Program-made: the position numbers and the translations under genes | Notes under the pieces: model-generated | The model's input: only the letters and a program-made list of their open reading frames with translations | The model's database searches: none | What the model was told of the DNA's origin: nothing | Source: Bacillota bacterium | Lineage (GTDB): Bacteria > Bacillota > Clostridia > Acetivibrionales > DTU013 | Assembly (NCBI GenBank): GCA_023426125.1 | Contig: JAFABI010000113.1 | Location: 1-64,000, forward strand | Reading direction: 5' to 3' | DNA length: 64,000 nt | In this document: one piece after another, positions 43,552-53,306 of the stretch | How positions within the stretch are numbered: position 1 is the stretch's first letter | Layout: the number at the start of each line of letters is the position of its first letter

Positions 43552-44751
43552 TTAATCGCCAATGTCCCTTTTGCTGTCTTCAAAACGTTCTACCGCCAGC
43601 TCGATCAGCCTTTCAATCAGCTTCGGATAAGGAATCCCCGAAGCCTCCCATAGCTTCGGATACATGCTGATTCTGGTAAAACCCGGTAATGTGTTGACCT
43701 CGTTGATATAGACTTCTCCCGTGTCCTTATGCACAAAAAAGTCCACTCTGGCAAGTCCTGCCAGGTCAAGCGCCTTAAAAGCCCTGACCGCATAGTCTCT
43801 TATCTTCTGGATCACAGCGTCGGGAAGGTTTGCGGGTATGACTACGGCAGAACTGTCTCCGCTTTTGTATTTTGCATCATAATCATAAAATTCGTTGCAC
43901 GGGATCACTTCCCCAGCCGTTGATGCAATGGGCTCGGAATTTCCAAGGACGGCGCACTCCACCTCTTTGCCGTCGATGAATTCTTCCACCAGGATCCTCC
44001 GGTCATATCTGGCGGCAAAGTGAAGGGCTTCCACCAGTTTCCGCCTGTCGTGCGCTTTGCTGACACCTACCGATGACCCGGCATTGGAAGGCTTGACAAA
44101 ACAGGGATACGTCAGCAGGGCCTCAACCTGTCCGATGAGACTGTCGGCATCCTGCTCGATTTGTTTCCGGGTAAATACGATGTACTTGCCCTGGGGTATG
44201 CCTTCCTTCTCAAAGACAATTTTTGCAAAGCCTTTATCCATTCCCAGAGCCGAGCCCAGCACGCCGCATCCGACATACGGTACGCCTGCCAGTTCGAACA
44301 AGCCCTGAATTGTGCCGTCCTCTCCATTACACCCATGCAATACGGGAAACACTACATCAATTTTTTTGTCTTCCTTCTCTGCCCCCGCCGCTGCCAATAT
44401 GCCCCGGGCCGAGGTATCGGACGGACCTGGTTGGCAGTCGCAATCTTCCTTGCCTGCTTTTGAAGAAATCTGCCCGGGGATTGGACCATGTCCCCCTGCC
44501 AGAGATCCGGCTTTCCGGTTTGCCTCCGCTTTTGCCTTTGCTTCCGCCAGAGGCTGCCATTCTCCACTGCCGATAAGCCCTAAGGGGCCGTCATAGGAAA
44601 GCCATTTACCGTCCTTTGTTATGCCCACCATCTCTACTTCGTATTTATCCCGGTCGATATTTTTTAAAACAGATTCGGCAGATACCCTTGACACCTCATG
44701 CTCCGAGGACTGGCCGCCGAAAATCACTGCAATGCGCTTTTTATCCCCCAT
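43552..44751 (-). CDS. ddl: D-alanine--D-alanine ligase with an inserted linker
   Basis: 399 residues against the usual 350-370. ATP-grasp enzyme joining two D-Ala. The N-terminus IAVIFGGQSSEHEVS and the omega-loop FYDYDAKYKSG with the Tyr of the D-Ala-D-Ala (not D-Lac) type are present; metal ligands lie in RVDFFVHKDTG and NEVNTLPGF. An insert at about residues 70-128 is rich in Ala, Gly, Lys and Pro with a Cys pair (CDC) and precedes VVFPVLHG. The common HGPYGEDG is HGCNGEDG. The insert looks like a disordered linker. Confidence 0.94.
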   Translation of the reverse strand: MGDKKRIAVIFGGQSSEHEVSRVSAESVLKNIDRDKYEVEMVGITKDGKWLSYDGPLGLIGSGEWQPLAEAKAKAEANRKAGSLAGGHGPIPGQISSKAGKEDCDCQPGPSDTSARGILAAAGAEKEDKKIDVVFPVLHGCNGEDGTIQGLFELAGVPYVGCGVLGSALGMDKGFAKIVFEKEGIPQGKYIVFTRKQIEQDADSLIGQVEALLTYPCFVKPSNAGSSVGVSKAHDRRKLVEALHFAARYDRRILVEEFIDGKEVECAVLGNSEPIASTAGEVIPCNEFYDYDAKYKSGDSSAVVIPANLPDAVIQKIRDYAVRAFKALDLAGLARVDFFVHKDTGEVYINEVNTLPGFTRISMYPKLWEASGIPYPKLIERLIELAVERFEDSKRDIGD

Positions 44752-45151
44752 CTGAACAAATGCCTCATTTCATTCCAAAGATCACATCATAAATATATTT
44801 TCTATTTTACTATTTAAGTACCATAACTTCAAGGCAGGAAAAAGTCGTTTTTCAGGATATTCCGGATTCTGACTCCCGAATACTTTGGTGGCGGCCGTAG
44901 GCCGGGCTATGATATGATCAAAAATGCGAAAAAGTATGAATCCTTTTGGTTTGTTTGGTTTGGCGATTTAACAATACCGCAAAGATCATACTTTTTTCAC
45001 TCTTTTATTCTGTTTATTTAATCTCGAAAAGCCATCGCGCTAGCGATTTCGTTCTTCTATCCTATGCTTTGGTATACAGTAGAACCGTCCCCATGTATTT
45101 TTTGTGCCCATGTATTGGAATTTTATTTATTTGCCCCTGCCAATTCCCGGT
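44752..45151. other. 400-bp gap with repeats and no supported gene
   Basis: It contains the family F repeat (44864-44918), a 12-bp inverted repeat GAAAAAGTATGA / TCATACTTTTTT (44928-44939, 44996-45007) and an AGAACCGTCCCC motif of family E near 45083. A 69-codon frame at 44946-45155 has no ribosome binding site and odd composition; I do not call it. Confidence 0.6.
44864..44918 (+). repeat. promoter-like repeat (family F, copy 1)
   Basis: GACTCCCGAATACTTTGGTG, CGGCCGTAGGCCGGGCTATG and TATGAT in a row; nearly identical to 56988-57041, where it forms the promoter of a real gene. Here no gene follows, but a terminator-like inverted repeat does. Confidence 0.7.
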
Positions 45152-46480
45152 TTAATCCGCCTGGTAAACTTTTTTTGTAAACAGTTTGTCTATGCATTTA
45201 AAGTAAGCATCTTTGGACGCAAATACAGGGACAAATTCATGCAGCACCTTTTTTGCCTCTTCAGCCCCATTGGAAAGAAGTCTTTCCAGAATCCCCGACA
45301 TCAGCTTCGCTCCTGACAGATAGGCGGCAGCCTTATCCTTGATCCTATAGCTCGAAGCGTGCAATATGCCTTCTACTCCGCCTGTCAACGGCTGTATGAC
45401 CGGCATGATTGCAGAAAGATCCCCCATATCCGTAGAGCTTGTTGTATGACCGAGATATCCAATCCCATCCTTCCCGGCCAGCTCGCCCATAATACCTGTT
45501 GAGAGCTCCTGGAGATTCTTGTCGGGTGCGAGAGGAAAAAAACCGGGCATGTCTTCTATCTCGACACTGGCCCCCAATGCGATAGCTCCTCCCGCTAACG
45601 CCCTGTCCACCTTTTTGTTTGCCTCCAGAATACGCTCCATTGTGCCGCCTCTTACATACGTCTCCATACGGATATGGTCAGGTATGATATTAACAATCTC
45701 TCCACCCTTGGTGATGATGGGATGGACTCTTATATAATCCTCTTCCCGGAAGGTCTCTCTTAATGAATTTATCGCCATCAGCCCGATATTTGCCGCATAC
45801 AGCGCATTAACGCCTTCATGGGGCGCCGCCCCTGCATGGGATGCTCTTCCCAGATAGTTAATATTTTTTACAATAAACCCGTTATTGCCTTGCTCCGTAT
45901 AGAACATTTTATTTCCGGGTGACGCATGGACCATCATGCACATGTCAATATCGTCGAACCACCCTCTGTAAAGCAATTCCGGTTTGCCACCCAGGTATTT
46001 GATCACACCTTTTTCCTTTAACGCAGCCCTTTGTTCAATCTCTATATATTCTTCGGCAGGTACGGCCAAAAAATGGATCTTGCCTGTCAATTCATTGATT
46101 ATGCCCGAGTCAAGGATGGCCATTGCGGTACCGATCATTGCCGCAATCTGTATATTGTGCCCGCAAGCGTGCATAGCGCCTGTCTCCCTGTCACTGTCGG
46201 GATGATCCCTGCAAATGACTGCATCAAGCTCACCAAGGATGGCAACTGCCGGCCCTTCCCTTCCGGTATCTACCGTTGCCTTTACGCCGGGAATATCTTC
46301 AAATTCAACAGGCCTCAAGCCCAGTGAACGGAATTCATCGGCAACCAGCCCGGATGTCCGCAATTCTTTGAATCCTACTTCAGGGTTGCGGTATATATCC
46401 TCACCGATACTTACAATTTTATCTTTTCTTTTGTCAATGCAGTTCCATAGTTTCAATACCCGGTTATCTGTGTTTATCAA
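45152..46480 (-). CDS. M20 family amidohydrolase (AbgB-like)
   Basis: 442 residues. Metal-dependent M20D-type amidohydrolase; HACGHNIQIAAMIG holds ligand residues, PAEEYIEIE the catalytic and bridging glutamates, and GRASHAGAAPHEG belongs to the lid. The closest common type is the aminobenzoyl-glutamate or amide-releasing hydrolases. It is the last gene of the sugar locus starting at 53168, after a second M20 enzyme. The substrate is unknown; an N-acyl or peptide-linked sugar would fit the context. Confidence 0.9.
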   Translation of the reverse strand: MINTDNRVLKLWNCIDKRKDKIVSIGEDIYRNPEVGFKELRTSGLVADEFRSLGLRPVEFEDIPGVKATVDTGREGPAVAILGELDAVICRDHPDSDRETGAMHACGHNIQIAAMIGTAMAILDSGIINELTGKIHFLAVPAEEYIEIEQRAALKEKGVIKYLGGKPELLYRGWFDDIDMCMMVHASPGNKMFYTEQGNNGFIVKNINYLGRASHAGAAPHEGVNALYAANIGLMAINSLRETFREEDYIRVHPIITKGGEIVNIIPDHIRMETYVRGGTMERILEANKKVDRALAGGAIALGASVEIEDMPGFFPLAPDKNLQELSTGIMGELAGKDGIGYLGHTTSSTDMGDLSAIMPVIQPLTGGVEGILHASSYRIKDKAAAYLSGAKLMSGILERLLSNGAEEAKKVLHEFVPVFASKDAYFKCIDKLFTKKVYQAD

Positions 46481-46508
46481 ATATTACCCACCCCTTGCGA
46501 AATATTTC

Positions 46509-47642
46509 CTAATGGTTTCCCCCATTCTCCGGTTCCATTGCTTTTATGATCTCCGCAAGAAATTCCGCCGACTTCACCAGGTCTGCCACGGAAATCTTCT
46601 CTTCAACACTGTGTACGGCAGACATGCCCACACTCAGGTCTACGCATTTGATGCCCTTTCCATTCATGATATTTATGTCACTGCCGCCGCCCGTGGCCTT
46701 GAGCACCAGCTCTACACCTGCATTCCGGGCTGCGTTTTTCAATACGGCAAGGATTGGATCCCCTTCATCAATGCGAAAAGCCGGGTACTCCCTCTTAACC
46801 ATGAACTCAATACTGCCTCCGAACTTCAAAGCTGCCTGTTCAAAGCACTCCTTCATATGCCCGGTCTGACTGTCAAGCTTTGTTTCATCTCTGCTCCTTG
46901 CTTCGGCTCTTAAACTCACCCGTTCGCAAATGATGTTGGTGGCCTGTCCGCCATTGATGATACCAATATTGGCAGTCGTTTCGCCATCAATTCTGCCAAG
47001 CTTCATCCGGGATATTGCATGAGCTGCCATCTGTATGGCGCTTATCCCCTTCTCAGGCTCCACACCCGCGTGAGCCGCCTTGCCGACAACCACGATATCC
47101 ATTGTATTCTGGGAAGGGCCTCTGACGGTAACGTTACCAATTTCGCCCGCCCCATCAAGCCCAAACCCGTAAACAGCATTTATCCGGCTGTAATCAATGT
47201 TTTTTGAGCCGAGCAGGCCGCATTCCTCTCCAACCGTAAAGATGATTTGAATGTCCCCATGCTTTATCCCATCTTCCTTCAACACCCTCAACACTTCCAG
47301 GATACTCACGATTCCAGCCGCGTCGTCTCCTCCAAGTACAGTCGTACCATCGGACTTTATGATACCGTCCTCAAGCAAGGGCTTCTTTCCAACCCCGGGA
47401 GCGACAGTATCCATATGGGCAGTCAGAAGTACCGGCGGTACACTCTTATCCCCTTTTATGAAACAAAATACATTACCCGTATTGCCTCCGAAGCTCTCTC
47501 CGGCGTTGTCCTCATAAGCAGAATGGCCCATTTCCCCAAGCTTCCGGATCAACAGGGCTGCCATTTGCTTTTCCTGCCTGCTCAAGCTGTCGATCTTCAC
47601 CAGTTCCATAAATTCATCAACAATTCTTTTTCTATTTACCAT
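46509..47642 (-). CDS. M20 family peptidase, PepT-like
   Basis: 377 residues. Ligand motifs LLTAHMDTVAPG, GGDDAAGIVSILE and TVGEECGLLGS match the PepT-like tri/dipeptidases of M20/M42. Cytoplasmic (no signal). It follows the glycosidase gene by 17 bp and precedes the other M20 gene by 28 bp, so the three are co-transcribed. Confidence 0.9.
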   Translation of the reverse strand: MVNRKRIVDEFMELVKIDSLSRQEKQMAALLIRKLGEMGHSAYEDNAGESFGGNTGNVFCFIKGDKSVPPVLLTAHMDTVAPGVGKKPLLEDGIIKSDGTTVLGGDDAAGIVSILEVLRVLKEDGIKHGDIQIIFTVGEECGLLGSKNIDYSRINAVYGFGLDGAGEIGNVTVRGPSQNTMDIVVVGKAAHAGVEPEKGISAIQMAAHAISRMKLGRIDGETTANIGIINGGQATNIICERVSLRAEARSRDETKLDSQTGHMKECFEQAALKFGGSIEFMVKREYPAFRIDEGDPILAVLKNAARNAGVELVLKATGGGSDINIMNGKGIKCVDLSVGMSAVHSVEEKISVADLVKSAEFLAEIIKAMEPENGGNH

Positions 47643-47659
47643 ACCGGCCGCTCCAATCT

Positions 47660-49732
47660 TTATTCGCAGACAATCCTTACTACCTGATGGATGGTGACAC
47701 CCGGAAACTTTATGTTATACCTTTCGCCATCAAACTCCACAGCCAGCGGCTTTCTCTCAGGATAAACCAGTTCGGCCCGGCTGGCTTTTTTCCACTTGCC
47801 CGATATCGTTACGATCCCTCCATCCACTTCAACGGCTTCACCTTTCGCACGTCCGGGCAAGGAGGATAACTGGTGGACGATGATTTCCCTGCCCTCCTCC
47901 CTTTCATAGAAAGCCATTTTCAGCAGATTGGGGTAATCCGTGACAAGTCTGATCCGGGGGTCAAGGACGTACGCTTCCAGCACTCCGGATATAAACCCTT
48001 CCGTCCAGTTAAAATCCTGATTCTCCATTTTAAACAGGTCAAAACTGCAATAGAGTACTTTGCCCAGACCATAGGAATTCACAAGAACGGCCGGATCACC
48101 GGTAATATGGGCCGGCGGCGGACTCCACCAGTTGACCCATGTTTCCTCCGTCAATTCAACCGCAGGGTTAATGAAGCTTGCAACAGGCTTTGCCGTACGG
48201 CTTTGAACCTGATATCGAATCGGGCCGGCCGGCGGAGTTGTCTTCGGAAGATATTTCCACACGGGGTCTTCCGTCAAACTCAGGTAACTGCCCCAGGGAT
48301 TGTCTTTATACCTGTCAAAAACGCCGATATAGTCGCAGCCGAATAATTTCTCCAGAGAGAAGTTCTCCCGGATTCCGCCTTTATCATCATAAAGGCTGGT
48401 TTTACCGGAGGCCATCAGCACCCCGCCCTCTTTTACATACCTCTCCAGCACCTCTCCGGCCTGGTCGCTTATATGAAAAAAATCCGGAAGCACTACGGCC
48501 TTAAGTTCCCTGATAACCTCATAGCTTATATCCTGCTCCGGCACAATCTTCCATGCAAATTTGGAGTGATCAAGGAGCTTCATTGCGCCAAGCACGCTGT
48601 CACGGTGCCCACTGCCTGTCCTGACCCTGGTAATGGCATTGCTCTCCACCCTGGCGCCTTTGCAGATTATTTCCGACGTATCGCTTTGTATAATGCCTAT
48701 GTCTGCAAGCACTTTCCGGTGATGCAAATACTCCTCGAACTTTTTCACCTCTCCATATGCCTTTCCCACCCTTTCAGCTTCTTCATGCTCAAGGGTTCCG
48801 TCGGGATGCTGGGAGCCGCTGTATATGAATACCCTACACCCTTGAGCGGCAATTTCGGAGGCTGCAAGCGTATAAATGTTCTCATGCCGGTAGTTATACA
48901 CATCGGATACGTCCCCCGGCCCCATCTGGGGATACTGTCCAACCGCCGTATCTCTGGCATATGCCGATGAGAGCCAGTTGCCGGCCCAGGGCTCGGTGAA
49001 CTGGTAATCAAGCATATCCCTTATCCTTTTATTATAGAGTGATGCAAAGTTTATTGTAACCTTTATATCCGGGTCAATTTTCTTTACCTTGCCGAGGATA
49101 TCCCCAAGCATCTCTTCCGCGCAAACATCAAGAAACCCAAGGATATCGGTTGAATTCCTGTTTATTTCCCCCTCCTCTCCCGGAAGATCGTAGTTATACA
49201 TCCTCTTGAACTTCTCCCTGCAAACCGGACAATAGCAAAGCGTTTTGCCGAATATATCCAAAAACAGGCTATCCGGCTTATATCCGCTCACGATTTCACC
49301 AAGCTGTTCCAGGACATAGCCCCTGTAGCCTGTTTCATAGCATGCGATGCCCCATTTGGCCATTCTTCCGGTTACTCTTTTGGGCTGTCCGTCAGCATTG
49401 ATCACCCGCCAATCAGGATGTTCCTTAAAGGCAAGCGTATCATACTCGAGGCAATAGTACGCATTGAACTCGATCCCATTTCTTTTGAGGACCGGAACAA
49501 GCTTTTTGATCCAATCCTCCTTAAGCCCCGGATGCCTCGTCCCTATGGCGCTGTCATAATATGTGACGCCCCAGTGATCCTTGAAGTACACCATCAGATT
49601 GTTTATCCCGGCTTTTTTATAGAAAGCTTCATATTCGGATACATCCAGCTTGTCCAGCGTAACGACAGGAGGGTTGGGTGAATGATGGTCAATCAAATAC
49701 CCCCGATAAGTTTTTTTATATAAATCAGACAT
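47660..49732 (-). CDS. putative glycoside hydrolase, GHL6-type TIM barrel with beta-galactosidase-trimerisation-like domain
   Basis: 690 residues, no signal peptide. The N-terminal half looks like the hypothetical glycosyl hydrolase 6/fucosidase-like barrel: GVTYYDSAIGTRHPGLKEDW, then SLFLDIFGKTLCYCPVCREKF, where the Asp is a candidate nucleophile and the CPVC pair is typical of the group. Residues about 360-590 resemble a GH42 trimerisation (amidotransferase-like) domain (LADIGIIQSDTSE, VLMASGKTSLYDDKGG). It follows the importer genes and is probably the cytoplasmic enzyme acting on the imported sugar. Substrate and family number are not certain. Confidence 0.82.
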   Translation of the reverse strand: MSDLYKKTYRGYLIDHHSPNPPVVTLDKLDVSEYEAFYKKAGINNLMVYFKDHWGVTYYDSAIGTRHPGLKEDWIKKLVPVLKRNGIEFNAYYCLEYDTLAFKEHPDWRVINADGQPKRVTGRMAKWGIACYETGYRGYVLEQLGEIVSGYKPDSLFLDIFGKTLCYCPVCREKFKRMYNYDLPGEEGEINRNSTDILGFLDVCAEEMLGDILGKVKKIDPDIKVTINFASLYNKRIRDMLDYQFTEPWAGNWLSSAYARDTAVGQYPQMGPGDVSDVYNYRHENIYTLAASEIAAQGCRVFIYSGSQHPDGTLEHEEAERVGKAYGEVKKFEEYLHHRKVLADIGIIQSDTSEIICKGARVESNAITRVRTGSGHRDSVLGAMKLLDHSKFAWKIVPEQDISYEVIRELKAVVLPDFFHISDQAGEVLERYVKEGGVLMASGKTSLYDDKGGIRENFSLEKLFGCDYIGVFDRYKDNPWGSYLSLTEDPVWKYLPKTTPPAGPIRYQVQSRTAKPVASFINPAVELTEETWVNWWSPPPAHITGDPAVLVNSYGLGKVLYCSFDLFKMENQDFNWTEGFISGVLEAYVLDPRIRLVTDYPNLLKMAFYEREEGREIIVHQLSSLPGRAKGEAVEVDGGIVTISGKWKKASRAELVYPERKPLAVEFDGERYNIKFPGVTIHQVVRIVCE

Positions 49733-49913
49733 GGTCTCTCACATTCCTTTCTCTGCCGCCCTCCGTATCACCGCCGGCATGGCGGCAGAGCAAAGGGCAG
49801 TTTTCCCATTTTTATTCTTACAAAACCAGTTCCTTGATTTGTGGCCTGCATACCCTTAAAAACATACGTTACAGGCCACCAGTACCTTCCGCTTCCCTTT
49901 GACGGATGCGATT

Positions 49914-50765
49914 CTACCCCTTTACCGCGCCTGCGGTCAAGCCTTTCTCCACCTTCTCCTGCAAAAGGATATAGGCTATCATCGGAGGCATGATGGATAT
50001 AACGATTGCAGCCATGACTCCTCCGTAATCCGATGTCATTTCCGCAAAAAATGACTGCAGTCCCAGTGCAATCACCTGCATTTTCTTTTCGCTTATAAAT
50101 ACGAGAGGGAACAGCAGGTTGTTCCAGGCAAAAAGGAAATTGAAAACGGAAGCTGTCGATATCGCAGGCAGCGACAACGGGACAATGGTATTGCAAAACA
50201 CCTGCCACGGATTGCATCCGTCAATAATGGCAGCCTCTTCAATTTCGGAAGGTATCGATTTTAAAAAGCCTGTGACGATGAACACGGTTATCGGCAGCTG
50301 AAATGCACAGAATAATAAAATCAGTACGGTATAGCTGTTTGTAAGGCCCATTCCGCCATAGGTGTACGCCAGCGGTATGATGGTGGTTTGAATGGGGATC
50401 ATCATTCCCGCCACAAAGAGGATAAATATAAAATTCTTTAATTTAAACTTGAACCTTGCAAGAATATAGGATGCCAACGTACCGGTAAAGCCTGCGATAA
50501 AAATCGTGCCGACAGTCAAAATCAAGCTGTTGATAAAGCATATTCCGATATTTCCAATTTTAAAAGCCCTTACATAATTTGAAAATTTCAATCCCTCCGG
50601 CAGTGAAAACGGACTCAGGAAAATATCCATATCGTTTTTAAATGACGAAATTATGGCAAAATAGATTGGGAACAAGGTAAACACCGAAAATGCCGTCATA
50701 AAAACATAATATAGGATTCTACCCGTTTTAAATCTTTGTTTGTTTTTATTATTCTTCTGTTTCAT
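49914..50765 (-). CDS. carbohydrate ABC transporter permease, MalG type
   Basis: 283 residues. Basic N-terminus (KQKNNKNKQRFKTG), six predicted spans, EAA loop EEAAIIDGCNPW, C-terminus KVEKGLTAGAVKG. The ATG at 50765 follows AAGGG; a GTG three codons upstream is less likely. It pairs with the MalF-type permease encoded 11 bp upstream. A 181-bp gap without a recognised feature separates it from the glycosidase gene. Confidence 0.92.
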   Translation of the reverse strand: MKQKNNKNKQRFKTGRILYYVFMTAFSVFTLFPIYFAIISSFKNDMDIFLSPFSLPEGLKFSNYVRAFKIGNIGICFINSLILTVGTIFIAGFTGTLASYILARFKFKLKNFIFILFVAGMMIPIQTTIIPLAYTYGGMGLTNSYTVLILLFCAFQLPITVFIVTGFLKSIPSEIEEAAIIDGCNPWQVFCNTIVPLSLPAISTASVFNFLFAWNNLLFPLVFISEKKMQVIALGLQSFFAEMTSDYGGVMAAIVISIMPPMIAYILLQEKVEKGLTAGAVKG

Positions 50766-50776
50766 GGCCTTCACCC

Positions 50777-51667
50777 TTAATATTCAATTTTTTCCCTTTC
50801 CATTGCTTTCAGGCTAAAAATCGCCAGAGCAATACAGACAATAAATAAAAATACGGATATGGCGCTCCCCAGGCCGTAATGGTCATACCGGAAGGCTTCA
50901 AAATACATAAGCGTCGCAGGCAGCTGCGTCAGACCGTTGGGGCCGCCCCCCGTCATGACAAACACCATATCAAACTGCTTCATATTCCCGGTAACAATCA
51001 AAACCACCGATATTTTAACCGACTCCCATATGATGGGCAAGAGTATATACCATAACTTCTTGAAACCTTTTGCACCGTCCAATTCCGCCGATTCAAGAAT
51101 TTCCTCCGGTATGGAGGATAAGGACGCAAATCCTATCATCATGTGATATCCGAAGCCTGCCCAGACATTTGTGATAACGATGCTGTTCAATGCAGTATAA
51201 GGGTTGAGCAGCCATGCGGTTGTCAGGCTGTCCAATCCAAGCCAGCTCAGAACCATGTTCAAAACACCGGTTTCATTGGGGAAAAATATGAACACCCACA
51301 ATAGCGATGTTGCTGTCAAAGGCAATACCACGGGGAAAAAGAAAAATACCTTGAACATTTTGAAGCCCCTGTAGCATTTGCTCAGCAGGATTGCCAGCCC
51401 ATAAGAAAGAGGTATCTGTATAGCCAGAGTCAGCAGCATATAGTGAATTACATTTTTCAGAGATAAAAGAAATTCCTTTGATTCAAACATCCGTACAAAA
51501 TTCTTCAGGCCTACAAATTCCAGAGCTATCCCCTGAATCCCCGACCAATCGAAAAAGCCGAAATACAGGGACTGCATGATGGGAACTACAGCCAATACGA
51601 TATAGATTGCCAATGCAGGCAGTAAAAACAAAAAAATCACCATTTTATTTGTCCTGTACTGTTCCAT
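50777..51667 (-). CDS. carbohydrate ABC transporter permease, MalF type
   Basis: 296 residues. Six predicted spans; EAA loop ILESAELDGAKGFKKLW. Inner-membrane partner of the next permease. A stable hairpin (51713-51761) stands between this gene and the binding-protein gene. Confidence 0.92.
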   Translation of the reverse strand: MEQYRTNKMVIFLFLLPALAIYIVLAVVPIMQSLYFGFFDWSGIQGIALEFVGLKNFVRMFESKEFLLSLKNVIHYMLLTLAIQIPLSYGLAILLSKCYRGFKMFKVFFFFPVVLPLTATSLLWVFIFFPNETGVLNMVLSWLGLDSLTTAWLLNPYTALNSIVITNVWAGFGYHMMIGFASLSSIPEEILESAELDGAKGFKKLWYILLPIIWESVKISVVLIVTGNMKQFDMVFVMTGGGPNGLTQLPATLMYFEAFRYDHYGLGSAISVFLFIVCIALAIFSLKAMEREKIEY

Positions 51668-51712
51668 TTACCTACTCCTTCATTGCATGTGCGCATTAAT
51701 ATACACCTTTGA

Positions 51713-51761
51713 CGCCGGATATGGCGGCATGAAGCACCTTCATCCCACCATACCCGATGCG
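51713..51761 (-). promoter_or_regulatory. intercistronic hairpin between SBP and permease genes
   Basis: CGCCGGATATGGCGGCATGAAG faces CTTCATCCCACCATA plus CCCGATGCG with few mismatches around a three-base loop. No T-run. Same position as the hairpin in the LplABC-type operon (7901-7948). Confidence 0.65.
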
Positions 51762-51794
51762 CCGGTTAAGAAATCACTTATTCATGATGATGTG

Positions 51795-53168
51795 CTATTT
51801 GCTGTTCTTATCAATCTCATCCTGAATGTCTTTTGCAGCTATCTCCGGTGTATTGCCCAGCAGCATTCCTACCAGTGAATTTCTCGTCTTGTCCTGCATC
51901 GAACTCAATTGGTCATAATCAAAGCTGTCTCCGCCGGAAGCCTTTGCGTTCTTTACATAGGTCGCATATCCGCGGAAAACATCGGAAAATTCCGGGCCAT
52001 CCGTATTGACATCTTTTCTTGCAACCATTTGCTGAACATTTGTGGCAAGCTTCTGCTGGGCTTCCTTGCCCGTCAGAAATTTAATCAAAGTGATCTGCGC
52101 TTCTTTTTCCGCTCCGGTTACGCCGCCCTTTAATTGATATGACTGCGGATATATAACATAACTGCCTTGATTTTCGGGCTTCTCCTTAAAATACGGAAAT
52201 GCGAAGGTTCCGAGTTTGTCCTTTATTTCAGAAGAATTGCATTCGCCGACAAACCATGAACCGTTAATAATCATCGCCGCCTTCTCGCCGAGGAATAATT
52301 TCTTTTCCGTTTCATAATCCACACCTTCAAAATTCTTCATAAAGGCGCCTTTATCCTTTAGCGTTTTAAGGAGGGTAAAGGTTTCAACAACGTCGGCATC
52401 CGTCCATTTGGCAGTCCGTGCGCCAAGCTCCTTTGCTTTTTCAACGCCGCACCATTTATACAATATCTGGTTGTGTAAATGCCCTACGCGCCAGGTGTCC
52501 TTCCCTCCGCATGAAATCGGCGTCACTCCTGTTGCATTCAGCTTGTCGATGGCATCATAAAGCTCATCCATGGTTTCAGGCGTTTTAGCAATGCCGGCCT
52601 TGGCAAACAGCTCCTTGTTGTAGACCACCAACTCGGGCGATACCCTGTCAGGCACCGCATAATACCCCTTCACTCCATAAGATTCAAAGTTCCAATATTC
52701 AAATGCCCCGTCAATGAATCCGTCAGACCACTCTTTGTCATTTATGACTTCGGTGACATCCATCAGCGCTCCGCTTTCAGCATATTTGACCAGACTGGCT
52801 ATACCGGGCAGTGAAAATACATTGGGCAGGTTACCCGTGGCCAAATCCGTCTTGAACTTGTTATTGTACGCCGCTTCCTGGCTGACCGAGTCATCCTGGA
52901 TTTCGATATTCGGATGTTCTTTTGAAAAATCCTCCAAAGCAGCCTTGAACCAATCCACTGTCAGCGAAGACCCTGATATTCTGGTAAATATTCTAAGCTT
53001 TACCTTTTCGGCAGAAGCACTGCTGCCGTTTGCCTCCGTCTGACCGGCCGCGCCTGTTGTCGTCTGCCCGGCAGCTTCATCGCCGCCTTTGGAACAACCC
53101 GCCAGGGTCAAGGATAGAACCATGAAAACAACCAGTGCCAGAGATGCATATCTTTTAGAAATTCTCAT
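51795..53168 (-). CDS. extracellular sugar-binding lipoprotein
   Basis: 457 residues, family 1 solute-binding protein. Signal peptide with lipobox TLAGC (Cys25), then a Gly/Ala/Thr-rich linker. It delivers the sugar to the permeases downstream. A promoter (53216-53244) lies directly upstream, so this is the first gene of the importer-glycosidase-peptidase operon. Confidence 0.93.
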   Translation of the reverse strand: MRISKRYASLALVVFMVLSLTLAGCSKGGDEAAGQTTTGAAGQTEANGSSASAEKVKLRIFTRISGSSLTVDWFKAALEDFSKEHPNIEIQDDSVSQEAAYNNKFKTDLATGNLPNVFSLPGIASLVKYAESGALMDVTEVINDKEWSDGFIDGAFEYWNFESYGVKGYYAVPDRVSPELVVYNKELFAKAGIAKTPETMDELYDAIDKLNATGVTPISCGGKDTWRVGHLHNQILYKWCGVEKAKELGARTAKWTDADVVETFTLLKTLKDKGAFMKNFEGVDYETEKKLFLGEKAAMIINGSWFVGECNSSEIKDKLGTFAFPYFKEKPENQGSYVIYPQSYQLKGGVTGAEKEAQITLIKFLTGKEAQQKLATNVQQMVARKDVNTDGPEFSDVFRGYATYVKNAKASGGDSFDYDQLSSMQDKTRNSLVGMLLGNTPEIAAKDIQDEIDKNSK

Positions 53169-53215
53169 TGATATTCCTCCCAGATAACTTAATTTAACAC
53201 GATCGTATTGTAATC

Positions 53216-53244
53216 ATTATAAAAGCGTTGCTTTACTTGTTGAA
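53216..53244 (-). promoter_or_regulatory. promoter of the third importer operon
   Basis: TTCAAC, 17-base spacer, TATAAT on the minus strand, 48 bases ahead of the SBP ATG. The weak -35 suits activation by the adjacent YesN regulator. Confidence 0.7.
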
Positions 53245-53306
53245 TGGAATAGTTTTATGTCTATATGGAATTTTTATTACTATCCGGCTATTTTTGTTTT
53301 AGGACT

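Noticed and set aside
44946..45155. 69-residue + strand frame with many Cys/Phe
   Set aside because: It crosses an inverted repeat and a GTCCCC-type repeat; no ribosome binding site and no recognisable family.
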